This document shows positions 29,060 to 40,937 of a DNA stretch of 64,000 nt, piece by piece. Source of the DNA: Chaenocephalus aceratus (Eukaryota; Chordata; Actinopteri; Perciformes; Channichthyidae). The first letter of the stretch is position 1. Each line of letters opens with the position of its first letter. Location of the stretch: contig CM043800.1 in the NCBI GenBank assembly GCA_023974075.1, forward strand, positions 41,018,187-41,082,186. Reading direction: 5' to 3'. Under the pieces are notes generated by a model that saw only the letters and a list, made by a program, of their open reading frames with translations, was not told where the DNA came from and ran no database searches. The position numbers and the translations under genes are program-made.

Positions 29060-29930
29060 GAAAAAGGGCCACCCCCCGATAAAAAACACAAGACCTTTTG
29101 AAAATTGTAACTTGTTTTTGATGTAAAAGAAACCAAACGATTATGACATCAACTAAATTGAACAGTAATTCACATCTCATAACAAAATAAGCTAAGGCGA
29201 CTACTTGCATTCGGTGACTTGATTTAAAATGAAACCAGGGAAATTCTTCGTTTTGCGTTCCATATCTCATTAAAATATCTAATGTAACTATTAAAGACAA
29301 AATGGGGACAATTCTATTCTAATGTAGTTTGACCATTATACAATGGTCAAACTACATTAGGCTACTGATAAAATAGGGCCTCCAACTTAAATAAACTCAC
29401 TAATTAAACCAGTTCATTACGCATTATTCTTATCATTCTTTATGAGCGCAGTGACGGTAAGGTATCCAATGACTTATTTATTTAGTATTCCATAACTTAG
29501 TAACAGAGATGGTCAAACTAAAGTGGTAGAGACATGGCAGAAATCCTACACTGAAGCGGGACATTGAACTGTTCACCCGTGAGAGGGCGATCAAGAAAAG
29601 AGAGCGAGCGGCGCGTTGAGGGAGTTTACAGATGGAAAGACTCAGAAAGACAGACGCACAATAACAAAGGCTATATTTAGGTGTTTTTTGTAAATAACCG
29701 CCGGTATCAAGAGGAAGTAAAGTCCCCTGGTTTGTCCCTTATACCCTAACTGCCACGAGACAACTCAAAATCAAGTTTCCAAAATCCTACACGGAGGTGG
29801 TCTTAACGCACCGGCAGATGACAGCGCTGAAAAAGTGAGTTTCCCGCAGCGAGACGCTTCCATACTGATTGTGGGCTCATCATGTTGATTCGGCCACTAC
29901 AGAAAAAAGACAAACAAACTCTCGCTCTCT
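29060..29930. other. Spacer with one perfect hairpin
   Basis: No exon was seen between the two exon-like groups. It contains the 18-bp palindrome listed separately. Confidence 0.4.
29320..29359. repeat. Perfect inverted repeat, 18-bp arms, 4-nt loop
   Basis: TAATGTAGTTTGACCATT (29320-29337) is followed by ATAC and its exact inverse (29342-29359). It could be the fused ends of a small palindromic element or a hairpin. No small-RNA context is evident. Confidence 0.9.
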
Positions 29931-29934
29931 CCAG

Positions 29935-30137
29935 AGGGGCAGGTCAGTCAAAAAGGCCAAACGGGCCGTTGCCCAGGCAACAATAGCCCGTACCTGTGCA
30001 AGTCCCTGCTGAAGAGCCTGCGGCGTCTGGTGGTGGTGGTACAGCAGTTGACTATCAAAAGGCAAAAAATGACTCTGCTCCCCAGCAAGGCCGAAATCTC
30101 CCCCTCCAAATTGGCCGCGCGGCGAGGCGGCTCCTCG
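29935..30137 (+). CDS. Candidate exon of an unrecognised gene
   Basis: A pyrimidine-rich acceptor (CTCTCGCTCTCTCCAG, 29919-29934) and a strong donor (GTAGGT at 30138) frame a 203-bp segment that is open throughout. It encodes GQTGRCPGNNSPYLCKSLLK, then SLRRLVVVVQQLTIKRQKMT and a basic, Ser/Ala-rich end (RRGGSS). Another good acceptor, TTCTCCTTCCATCAG, occurs at about 30226-30241 and would terminate the frame after one more residue, which could be the natural C terminus. Family not recognised. It may belong to the same gene as the exon cluster at 28.3-29.06 kb, but this is not shown. Confidence 0.35.
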
Positions 30138-30587
30138 GTAGGTTTCCTCTCACCAATCTCCTGACAGGCGAGGGTTGTTGACAGATGTGCTCATTCTTTC
30201 ACACAATTGACTGAGTGCTTTATTTTCTTCTCCTTCCATCAGAGCTGATGGCCAGCCAGCCCACTAATGCTACCCGCTTCCTTTTTTACGGTATATCACC
30301 CTCCACTGGAGCTGCCTCCAACAGATGCTCTCAAATCACGTCTTTGTGTTCACGCAAGAGAAAACCCGTAGTGGTTTTAAGAGTGTTGGAAAACGTTTTC
30401 TTAAAGTCCACGAGCGAATCCACACTGCATCGTTTTGAAGAACTATGAGAGCCAAGCTAGCCGTTTCCTCCTCCTGATGTCCTGAGAGCTGTAGTTATAT
30501 TTTAAGAGACTTTCTGAATTGAAGTCTGACTAACAGTTAGTTTATGTTCTAACCAGCGTTCACACTATGCCAACACAAGGCCACAGA

Positions 30588-31588
30588 TGCCCCTTTCACA
30601 CCAGCGCCTTTTCAGCTCCGGCTCGGAGCTAGAGCCTGAAAAGCGCCGGGTTTTCCTGTTCACACCGCAGCGGCGCCGGCTCTTAGCTCCGGAATCCGCT
30701 TCATTTCCAGCTCCAAAAAATTGTCGGTCCAGAGGCAAGAGCTTTGGAGCTAAGAGGCGACATCGCTTACGTCTCTCTTACGTCGAGGCGTGCAGGAAAC
30801 TAAACCCACCTCCCCTGAACATGGGTCGACTGTTATGCCTGCCTACAAGCAGTAGTGCCTATAAACACACTTTATAAAGTCAGGCAACACTAACCAGGCT
30901 TCGTGTGATTCTGTTTATTTGTGCCTTACTTTGACCATCCGTTCACTGTTATCGATCATTGTGGAGAGAGGCAGACGTGTTGTTTTGTATTATTGCAGCT
31001 ATCGGATGCAAGTAGTCAGTTTAGCTTCGGTTGCTATGCCAACATCACCCGTGTTATACCAGAGAAACTTTCATAACAGCGTTGTGATACCAAACAGCGT
31101 CAATTCAGACGTACACACATTCACTTAGGCTAAGGGGAACGGGGGATATGCATCAGCTGCTTGTGTGAGTCGGACAGTGAATACTTTAGAGCGGCCGCTG
31201 CAGTGTGAGCTAACCGGGAGCTAACGGGAGAATAAACTCCCGTGGAAGAGCAGCCAGCACTGCAGCGGTCGGTAAATGCTGCAGAAACACATTAATAAAC
31301 AATGAACCACGGCACTCTGGAGCAAAGCATAAGGTTGGAGAAGTCGTTATTCAATTTATTCTGGCTTCGTGTGATTAAAAGCAACACGATCATCGACCCG
31401 ACGCAGTTGTTGTTGTGAGCGCCGTAATGGGTGCCGTTGAGGAGCAAATCAGCGATGTAAACGGTGACGTCATGACGCAGCAGGGGCAGCTCTGGGGCGC
31501 CAGTGGGCCGTGTGCACAGAGCGGGAGCTGAACCAGAAAAGCTCCCGCTCGGAGCTAGAAACTGAAAAGCGCTGGTGTGAAAGCCGCA
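30588..31588 (+). mobile_element. 1-kb TIR element, copy 1
   Basis: The ends are inverted: TGCCCCTTTCACACCAGCGC and, at the right, GCGCTGGTGTGAAAGCCGCA. The first ~100 bp hold further hairpins built on AGCTCCGG/CCGGAGCT. Two near-identical copies lie at 36768-37764 (opposite orientation) and 44530-45530. No transposase is present, so it is non-autonomous. It interrupts the minus-strand DUF6729-like gene. A 96-codon open frame at the left end is a by-product of the terminal repeats. Confidence 0.85.
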
Positions 31589-31614
31589 AGAGATGCTGCT
31601 TCTCCTGATTTAAT

Positions 31615-32527
31615 TCAGTAGTACTGTCCGGTGGTGCCGACAATCACACGAGGCCTACCAACACCAGCAGAGGCAATTTGAGGCTGAGCACAGCCGTCGA
31701 TACACGGCAGAGTGTTCCTCAGCCTTCACATCAAATTGTCATTTTCTGGCGTCCATGTGAAAAAGGGATGGAGCTGAAAGTACTTGGCGAAGGGAAAATC
31801 ATAGACGCTGTGAATCAGCTCTGGCTGGGGAGCGCCACGCCACAACGACACCATCTTCAGAGGGTTGCGTACAGGAACGGAGCCTGGCCAGAGCCCCATG
31901 GATTGCAGCTCCGCCTTCATCCAGGTCCTCTGCTGCAGCAGCGAACACTTCCACTGACTGACATCCTGGTCGTAGGCAGGAAGCTGAGGAGGACAGCTGG
32001 GGACCGTTGATGGCCTGGGTAATGGCTGGCCGAGGCAGACAATAAATAAAAACACATGGCAAATCATTACGATGTGTGTTTTTTTGAAAAATTATTTTTA
32101 GCAAGTACACATCCAAATGAGAAACATTCAAACACTTGAAGGTGCCTCAAAGATGTGATGTATTATTGTTGTTAGTATTACTCACTTTGTGTTGGTGCAG
32201 CTGGTGGATGTAGTGTCGATTGGCAGGGCTCTGCAGAAATCTCAGGATCCACTATAGAAAGTATTTAAACATGTCATTATTATCAACAGTAAAATAAAGA
32301 AATAATGTCGCATGACACTTAGCATCTTCACCGTAGTCAGCAAACTGTACAAGGGGCAAAGAGTCAAACATACACACACCTGGAACAGTGATGTGGGTCT
32401 CCGTTGGCGTCGGGGCGGATGGTTCCAGCATCAGGAACATCAGCTCCGTTGGGAGGGGCACACGTGTCTTTCCAGGCAGAGCAGGGGCTGCATGGAGGGA
32501 GGGCCAACAGATCATCAACATGCTGGA
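31615..32527 (-). pseudogene. DUF6729-like gene fragment with internal stop
   Basis: On the minus strand, an exon starting near 32023 after the acceptor CTGCCTCGGCCAG encodes a Pro-rich lead (PLPRPSTVPSCPPQLP), then VSQWKCSLLQQRTWMK, LWPGSVPV, KYFQLHPFFTWTPENDNLM, a TGA at 31726-31728, and in the same frame RLRNTLPCIDGCAQPQ ... AGVGRPRVIVGTTGQYY before a TGA at 31615-31617. The (F/Y)F...PFF-W-PE-LM and LPC-GC-GVGRPR spacing matches the DUF6729 domain known from fish multigene, transposon-like families. Two upstream exon-like segments (about 32190-32245 and 32380-32525) have fitting splice signals, but their phase does not join cleanly. The domain is cut off where TIR element copy 1 begins. 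Function unknown. Confidence 0.6.
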
Positions 32528-32529
32528 CA

Positions 32530-33119
32530 GATGCAGGTGAATGGGATTCAGGGTTTAAATGTTTAAACAGTAATATAAAGCATTACCTTATACTAGTGAA
32601 GCCTTCAGTTGACTTTGTGTGGAGAGGGTAGCAGACGGTACTAAAGTAGAAAAGTGTGTCAGTTTATTCATATTATGGCAATATAGAAATAAGTAATTAT
32701 GTTAGTAAGACCAAACATCATCCATCTTTACTTCACCTACTTCATCAATCTGCTGCACTTTGAGAGCAGCATCAGGGACTAGATCTATGGATACATCTCT
32801 CATCAACACCCATGTGAAACAGAACTGTAAACAGATGTACTTTTTCTTTATGCATATTTTACAAATCACTCCTCTTTTAAACTGTATTTGTGTGTTGCCG
32901 TCCTGTAGTATGAGATGGAATTATTCCACTCAGTTAAACGTTGAAGGCTGGCCCACCGTCATGGTCCAGAAGTAACAGGAAATAAATGTTGAATACTTCT
33001 GGACCATGACGGTTGGCCAGCCTTCAACGTTTAACTGAGTGGAATAATGAATATGTTTTACCAACATGTTGGCTATATGTTAAGGAGTTTTCAGCAGGTT
33101 GTGACAGTGCACTGCATCA
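32530..33119. other. Spacer containing a long hairpin
   Basis: No exon was recognised. The long inverted repeat at 32920-33048 is listed separately. Confidence 0.4.
32920..33048. repeat. Near-perfect long hairpin (55-bp arms, 19-nt loop)
   Basis: The left arm 32920-32974 and right arm 32994-33048 are inverted copies with a single mismatch (C at 32953 against the expected A). The loop is ACAGGAAATAAATGTTGAA. A transcript through it would fold into a stable stem. It may be a foldback transposon-derived structure or a small-RNA precursor; the sequence alone does not decide. Confidence 0.95.
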
Positions 33120-34155
33120 TATTTGATTTCATTTATTTTGGTCGAATTTATTTTTATTTATCATATTAATAATATATGTTTAGTATGGTTTTGGAAGTGC
33201 GCTCCAACATATTTGTTGATCTTGTTTATTGGTAAAATATTATTTGTTTTAAAGTTCAATAAATGGTCAATGAATAATCGTCAAAATAATCGTGATATCA
33301 ATTATTGACCCAAATAATCGTGATTATGATTTTGCCATAATCGCACAGCCCTATGTTGAACTACAATTTAAGACCAAATAAAAATGTTTAGGCCACCATG
33401 GCAAATGCTGGTAGGGCTGCTCATGTCGTCTCTTAAAGATGTTTTGCAAGAAACACCAGCCTGTTGAAATGGTCTGGTTTCAGAGATGAGCGCAGGCAGG
33501 TGACAAGCCACCTGTACTGAAGACCCTCAGCCACGCCCCGACACATGGGGTGACGCCGGCCAATCACAAAGCTTTGATGCGTTCAAGTGCATTATTCTGG
33601 CACAGGAAGATTATGTTACAGGACATTAACGATAAAACAGAATATTGTTGTTCTATTTTTAGACACATCTCGTGATCGACTGATTGGGCACCCCAGGGCT
33701 AGACCACAGGTCCGTTGTGGAGGCAAAGTAGTCAGCTGAAGCCACATCTCTCTCAACTTCCTCACGGCATTTGTCATATAGTGCAGGCAGCGCAGACCTG
33801 CTGAAATAATACCGAGATGGCATCGCGTAACGCTTGTCCAACGTGTTGAAAAGTTGCTTAAAGCCCTGGTTGCTAACAGTGCACATATCTTTAGCGATGT
33901 GAAATGTAACGACAAAGTACTTGCAAATAGTGGAAATAGTTTTACCCTTCTTTTTAACGAGTTGCTGCTCTTGTTCTGACATCTTCGCTCGCGCTGAACA
34001 CTCACAACACATGTCACTCCCACGTGGCCGAGTGGGCTTTTAGGGAGGGGCGAAAGCGCACCCAGCAAAATAATCGTATTTTGTCAATTATGCTGTTTTC
34101 ATAATCGTCGCAAGCCATAATCGTGATAAAAATACAATTAATTGCACAGCCTGAT
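33120..34155 (-). mobile_element. hAT transposon remnants
   Basis: Terminal-type sequence with repeated ATAATCGTGAT motifs lies at 33270-33350 (ending CACAGCCCTA) and at 34060-34155 (ending GCACAGCCTG). The two ends face the same way, so at least two fragments are joined here. A transposase piece lies between them on the minus strand. Confidence 0.65.
33659..34012 (-). pseudogene. hAT transposase N-terminal fragment
   Basis: The frame reads MCCECSARAKMSEQ, then STICKYFVVTFHIAKDMCTV, FKQLFNTLDKRYAMPSRYYF, REEVERDVASADYFASTTDLW and a stop soon after. The block from the AKDM segment to the TTDLWSS motif is the conserved region preceding the RNase H-like core in hAT (Ac/ZBED-type) transposases. 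The catalytic core and C-terminal dimerisation region are missing, so it is inactive. Confidence 0.75.
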
Positions 34156-34493
34156 TCAAAATCTTTAGCGAAAGAGTCTTTCAAGACATCCGCGGTCGTT
34201 TAGTTAAAGAGTGAAGCAGAATTAAGTGTTGAACAGTGTCGTTGTGACTGAGCGGATCACATGAGTGACTGACTCCGCCACTGACAAACGACACACACCA
34301 AACATTTCGGAGAAAAGACGGAGGCGCATCACTTCCGTGTTTTAAATTCCTGCTATGAACCATGCAATTTCTTATTTATGTTTGTGTTTGTTAATTATGA
34401 TGATTATGTTGAGAGGTGGTTGGCCTGTTTATGTTTGGGGTCGGATTTGTGTGTTGACAATGTGGTTTGAAGTTTGATTGTTGTCACCTGTTG

Positions 34494-36161
34494 CAGTGTG
34501 CGAAAAAGTACACGTCCCACCGTCCGGGACGTGTTATTTACAATATCGGACAAGTAGATCTTTCAATTAACTTGTCCGGCGGACAAGTGACGCTTTTCGG
34601 CCTGATTTATTGACAGATTATTGATACATTCAGTTTACAAAAGGCAGAACTCATTCGCAAATTGTACGTGTCCGCCATTGTTCGTTTAGAAATGTTAGTT
34701 TCGGTTCTGCTTGTCGATTCCTAAGGAAATGCATCTCGCCGCTTTCTGTACAGTTAGACGGGGGCGGGGCGGAGCGGGGTGGGAACAAATAACAATTGTC
34801 CGGTACCGGGATTAATAAAAGTTGTGAGGACAGGATGCGAGGCTGAGCCCCACGGACCGCAGCTCTCTCTCTATGCTCCGTATCAGCTGATCGCTGCGCG
34901 GTGCAGCTCAGCGTCTCTCTCTTTCTACACACAGCGGATCCGCTGCCCGTTTAACAGCCTCATCTTTGTCAAACTTTCTTATGTTCTTTCTCTAACACAT
35001 AATGAAGGTTATTAAGCCTTTTAACTCCTATGTTGTTAATATTGCCCGCCATTTCCTTTATGAAGTAGCCTCCCTGTCTGTGTCCTCGCGCTGTCCTCAC
35101 ATCCCCGGACCCCCAGACTCGGAGGAGCACAGGGATGTCAGTATTGTTTATGAAGCAGGGTATAGAAAGTACATTATTGAAATGAAAATACTATTTATTT
35201 ACTTTTACAAACAGTGAGCAGCTGGGCAGCTGCAGCATGTGTATTGCAGGCAGGGCCGCCCCTGGCCAACTTGGGGCCCCAAGTGACATTGTGAGATGAG
35301 GCCCCCCCCCCCCCCAACCGACAGGAGTGAACTTTTTTTTTTTCTTCTCGAAACAAAGTAGGCTAATATAATAATATAAATATAATTCCTGTTTATTATT
35401 ATTATCAACACTTTTTTATGCAGTGAGGTAAATGGTTGTGCATGTATGTCGTTCAGTATGCGTTTACAGGTGAATACATTTCTTGCCAAATACTATTCTC
35501 AAAAAGATTAAAATATAATTAATGCAAATAAACAACTTCTATTAATAATAGCGGCCCTGATTGCAGGACATGTGTACGCGTGCAAGCGTCTTTGAGTTGT
35601 AGAAAAGCGCTAGGCCTCTAGGCTATACATCTAATGTGTCATTATTATTATTATTAGGTTATGTCCTATGTGTTGGACATGTGTGGTTGGACTCTGTCTC
35701 ACAGGCAGGTTGCAGTGTAACATCAAAGGACACTGGGCCAACTGTACATTCTCAAACTGCACCACTTAGAACTAACTAAACAATGCAGAGATTATTTTTA
35801 TAAAATTGTATTCAATAACCGTAAGAAATTAAACAGTATGAAGTGATTTGTAAATAGGAATACAGATTTGACTTAATGTTTTCATAAATATATTTTTCTC
35901 CCAGTTTGTCATGGGACTTATTTACCCTCTCAAAGAACCGGAATCGAGAAACAAAAATAACCGGAATCGAAAAGCAGAACCGGAATCGTCAAAATCCAAA
36001 CGATACCCAACCCTATGTGTGATGCAGTAAAATCTTACCTAGATTCCAGTGGCCCCAAATTTGTGTCCATTCTGGACAAGTGAAAAATGTATTCGGACAA
36101 GTAAATTGCCAAACTCACTTGTCCATGGACAAGTACTCTCTAAAAACTTTTTCTCACACTG
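34494..36161. mobile_element. Non-autonomous DNA transposon (CAGTGTGMGAAAAAGT ends)
   Basis: The left end is CAGTGTGCGAAAAAGT (34494) and the right end is the inverse ACTTTTTCTCACACTG (to 36161). Both ends also carry GGACAAGT motifs internally. CTGTTG directly abuts both sides (34488-34493 and 36162-36167), a likely target duplication. The interior holds poly-C and AT-rich sequence and no transposase. Confidence 0.75.
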
Positions 36162-36767
36162 CTGTTGACGGTAGGCCTGGTGGGAGGGGCTGTGGGTTAA
36201 TAAGGGACCTGGTTGGCCCTGGAAGGGGAACTCGGGGAATGTTGCAGAGAAGGCAACAGCTGGGACGTGTTCAAGAGATCATTACAGAGAAGGCAACAGC
36301 TGAACACGTTTGAGTGATGGACGGTCTGATTTGGAAGTTGTTTTGTTTGTTTAAGTTGTGCTGGTTCGCTATTTTTTTTTTTTGCTGCTGAAAATAAAGT
36401 TTTGGAGCTTAACCCAACGAAAGTGCCGATGCTCCATGGCGGAGGCTCCGGTAGAAATTGCCGGGATTTGCGTTTTTACCCCCTTAATGCCTGACCAATG
36501 GTTGAACAGCATTTCCGAGCACATGACTTGTGTTTAAAGTTTATAGTCCGTTTGAGTTTTTGCCGTGTGAACGCAAACCGAACCTTCTGAAAAATGAAAC
36601 TATGTAACAAACTGTCGTCTGGTGCGCACCAGAAAACGGACTATTAGGTGTGAATGCACCCTTAGATTAAAGTGAACCATCTAAACCCTCAGAGTCCTTC
36701 ACCTCACTGAGCTGTAGTTATCAGCCTCTCAGTCTGACGGGAGAGGACTCTCCCTCCACCTCTCAGA

Positions 36768-37764
36768 TGCGGCTTTCACACCAGCGCTTTTCCCTTTCTA
36801 GCTCCGAGCGGGAGCTTTTCTGGTTCAGCTCCAGTTTCCCTTTTCAGCTCCCTCTCTGTTCACACCGCCCACTGGCGCCCCAGAGCTGCCCCTGCTGCGT
36901 CATGACGTCACCGTTTACATCGCCGCAGCCATTACGGCGCTCACAACAACGGGGAACTGCGTCGGGTCGATGATCGTGTTGCTTTTAATCACACGAAGCC
37001 AGAATAAATTGAATAACGACTTCTCCAACCTTATGCTCCAGAGTGCCGTGGTTCATTGTTTATTAATGTGTTTCTGCAGCATTTACCGACCGCTGCAGTG
37101 CTGGCTGCTCTCCACGGGAGTTTATTCTCCCGTTAGCTCCCGGTTAGCTCGCACTGCAGCGGCCGCTCTAAAGTATTCACTGTCCGACTCACACAAGCAG
37201 CTGATGCATATCCCCAGTTCCCCTTAGCCTAAGTGAATGTGTGTCAGTCTGAATTGACGCTGTTTGGTATCACAACGCTGTTATGAAAGTGTCTCTGGTA
37301 TAAAACGGGTGATGTTGGCATAGCAACCGAAGCTAAACTGACTACTTGCATCCGATAGCTGCAATAATACAAAACAACACGTCTGCCTCTCTCCACAATG
37401 ATCGATAACAGTGAACGGATGGTCAAAGTACAAATAAACAGAACCACACGAAGCCTGGTTAGTGTTGCCTGACTTTATAAAGTGTGTTTATAGGCACTAC
37501 TGCTTGGAGGCAGGCATGACAGTCGACCCATGTTCAGGGGAGGTGGGTTTAGTTTCCTGCACGCCTCGACGTAAGAGAGACGTAAGCGACGCCACCTCTT
37601 AGCTCCGAAGCTCTTGCTTCTAGACCGACAATTTTTTGGAGCTGGAAGTGAACCCGATTCCGGAGCTAAGAGCCGGCGCCGCTGCGGTGTGAACAGGAAA
37701 AACTGGCGCTTTTCAGGCTCTAGCTCCGAGCCGGAGCTGAAAAAGCGCTGGTGTGAAAGGGGCA
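36768..37764 (-). mobile_element. 1-kb TIR element, copy 2 (inverted)
   Basis: The same element as 30588-31588 in reverse orientation, with ends TGCGGCTTTCACACCAGCGC and GCGCTGGTGTGAAAGGGGCA. It is flanked by a longer direct repeat: AGAGTCCTTCACCTCACTGA followed by GCTGTAGTTATCAGCCT at about 36691-36727 and 37768-37803. Confidence 0.85.
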
Positions 37765-37809
37765 AGAGAGTCCTTCACCTCACTGAGCTGTAGTTATCAG
37801 CCTGACAAA

Positions 37810-38422
37810 AAATGTTTGGCCGTTGGCGCTCATCCTAATTTTCGGCCTTGATGTAACAACATTCGTAAATAAATAAATGTAACACCCTTTTCACCCCGGT
37901 TACACTTTTCATTTGCCCTGTACGATGGGCGATGTAAGTGATGAAAGGGGGGGTTTTGGCTTATCAGGCGCCCGCAGTTCACAGCCAAAGTGCAAGCGTG
38001 GGAGCGAGCGAGGGAGAGAGGGCGCACCGGTACCGGCGCTGTTGTTATTAGAATCTGGTGTTAGCTGCGCTAACGGATATAAGAAGTAGATGTTTTAACA
38101 ACCAGGGTGGAGGAGAGCTCTCCTGTCCTGAGAGGCTCAGTGAGGTAAAGGACTCTCCAAGTTATCTCAGTGGGTCTCAAACGTTTTGACCACAAATTAT
38201 GTAAACACATATTTCCAAGGCACTCCTTTATAATTATTAGGATAAATAAAAACAGGTTTGAAATCATTCCAATGTATACTATAGGACAGTAAACCAAAAA
38301 TATCGTTTAAAGTTGGAGATACAAAAATATGCATAAATAAATATTAACTAGGTAAAATAAGATATGAATGAACAACAAAAATAAGTTGCATGTATTTGTT
38401 ATTGGCTATGGTAGGTTATTGG
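37810..38422. other. Spacer
   Basis: No gene was recognised. GGCTCAGTGAGGTAAAGGACTCT near 38131 is an inverted relative of the direct repeat that flanks TIR copy 2. Confidence 0.35.
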
Positions 38423-38430
38423 TTATGTTC

Positions 38431-40937
38431 TCGGGGTCGACCGATTATCGGCCAGGCCGATTATCGGGGCCGATATTCCTCATTTGACCGATTATCGGTA
38501 TCGGCCTTTTTTTTATAAAATTGCCGATAACACTTTGGCTCTGATGCGGCCGTTTCTCTGTCTGCAGTCACCACTCTGTACACGAGCAATGTCCCGCCCA
38601 CAGCGCTATCTGATAGGCTATTACTGAAGTGTCAATCAACACTGAAGATTTTCCGGGCGGGAGCCAGCCATAGAGGCGGGACCTTCTCAGATTACAGGCA
38701 GGTGCGAAGAACACAGACAGAGGCGAGCAGCAGCGCTGAGCGGCAGAGCCATACATGTGTTTCGAAGGTAAATCAGTTGAAAGCCGAAGTTCAATAAACA
38801 TCCCAATCCCCTCAGCTGAAGTTGCAAAAACAGCACGATCTATTGATCCAATTCTATCAGCTTCCCAGTTACACAGGGACGCGGGAAGTAGTGTTGTCAC
38901 GATACCAACATTTTGGTTTCGATACCGATACCAAGTCAAGAATTGCGATTCCGATTCTTTTTCGATACTTTTCTTAAATAAAGGGAAATACGGAATATCG
39001 GCTTTAAAATTAGGAATAACAGATGATTTTAGCAGTCAGAACAACTAAAGCAGCAGTGTTACTAATAACAGAAACGCCAAAGAGTCACATCTAATATAAA
39101 TATATATAAAAGCATTTATTTTAATTGTGTAGCAGTGAGTTTAACATTTTGGCAGCACTGTTGAGCATTTTGAAAATGTATTTTCATGCCTCTGTGCAAG
39201 GCTTAGTCTTTCTATCTTTATAGCCACTGGTGTAAAGTAACTAAGTTCATAAACTCAAGTACTACTTGGGTACAATTTTGAGATACTTGTACTTTATTTA
39301 AGTATTTCAATGTTTCTTTTGCTACTTTGTACTTCTAATCCACTACAGTTCAGAGGTACATGGTGTACTTTTCCTCCACTACATGTATTAATCCCTTTAG
39401 TTACTTCACAGATGTGGATGAATGATGTGAAATATAATCAAGTGTTAAATCAGACTTTAGTTCCACCTGGAGTAAATCCACCAGCTACCCTGCAGAACAC
39501 AAAGCCATTCAGACTAGCACCTTTACCAGCTTTGAGAACACTTGCAGTACTTTTACTGTAACAGAGTATTCCTACACTCTGGTGCTTCTAGTTCAAGACC
39601 TGAGTACTTCTACTTTTAATGTCGCTACTTTAACTATATTTTGATGATAATACTTTTGTACTTTTATTTGAGGAACATTTTGATTGCAGGATTGTTCCTA
39701 CATTCTGGTACTTCTACTTTAACTCAAGTACTAGACCTGGGTACTTCTACTTTTACTCAAGTACAAGATATATACTTATACCACCTCCGTTTATAGCCTA
39801 TGAAAAAAACTAATAGAAAACGAAGGCTAAAGCTAACGTTAGCAGATAGTGATGCTAGTTTGCTAGTTAAGCTTGCTCAACGATAATATTGCGACAGAAA
39901 AACGTTTCAGTGCACATCACGCTCTGCCGCTCCGACAGGGAGCTCTGCTCTGAACACCTGAACGGCCCGTTCACAGACTTCTGGCGTCTTTTTTGTCAAC
40001 AAGCCGAGGCAGTTGCACTCCCACTTGCAGCCATGCTTCTCGTTTTCTCACATGCTCTGGCAGCTAGCGCGTGGCCGCGTGCACGAGAGAGGGGAGGGAC
40101 TTAGAGCGTGCTTGAGAGGAGCGAGACTGCAGGAAGTGGAAGCAGAGTGCTGAACACACACGGCTCTTATTAAAAACGGCTCTTTTTCACGGGAGTACTT
40201 TTCCCCGTCATTCTTAAAGTACCGATACTAATGAAACGGAGGAATCGTACCGTTTTTAACGGCAGGGTATCGCGGTACCTTTCAAGTATCGGTACACCGT
40301 GCAACACTAGCGGGAAGTCAGTCAGAGTCGGGGTGCGTGCAGCATCTCGCAGCGGAGTAACTGTGGTGCGGAGGGGGGGGGAGGGGCTGTGAGTGGAGCC
40401 TTGCAGTTTTTCAGGTTGATATGTGAAGCTCATTAGCTAATCCTAATGTATTTAGCAAATGTTTAACAAAATATTAGAAGTGAGGCTACTAGTCTAACGT
40501 TAGGTCTACTGCAATAGCCTCACTTTTAATATTTTGCAAAACATTAGCTAGCACTAGTGTTTTGCAGTTGCTAGCAGTTTATTGGGATTTTATGCTAGAC
40601 AGACTTTTTAAGCAAATTAAGCATTATTGTTAGTTAAGCATGTCAGCCTGCTGCCCCACTTCTTGTCTCTCTAACACATTGCAGATGGCTGCACTAAAGA
40701 AAAGGGCACAGAGAGTAAACCAGTTGTAAGATGTTTAAAAGTTCATTAAACATAATATATGCTTAAATGCATTTCAAAGAAATTGTGTTGAGTTGTGTTG
40801 GAGTTATTCTACATTTTGACATTATAGATTTTCTGATTTTACTGCAAATGTATATCGGTTCCAAATATCGGTTATCGATCTCCTTGATTACTAATAATCG
40901 GTATCGGCCTTGAAAAAGCCATATCGGTCGATCCCTA
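38431..40937. mobile_element. hAT-type element with TCGACCGAT ends, host of a nested insertion
   Basis: The left end TCGGGGTCGACCGAT (38431) and right end ATCGGTCGATCCCTA (to 40937) are inverted. The exact 8-bp flanks TTATGTTC at 38423-38430 and 40938-40945 are a target-site duplication of hAT length. Subterminal regions are full of ATCGG motifs. Without the nested element it would be about 1.08 kb. No transposase was seen. Confidence 0.85.
38889..40309. mobile_element. Nested hAT-type element with TAGTGTTG ends
   Basis: The left end TAGTGTTGTCACGATACC and right end inverse (…CCGTGCAACACTA) are bounded by exact 8-bp copies of GCGGGAAG at 38881-38888 and 40310-40317. Its interior at 38990-39390 is the same sequence as 51227-51610, including a single copy of the unit that is massively expanded there. 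No transposase was recognised. Confidence 0.9.
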
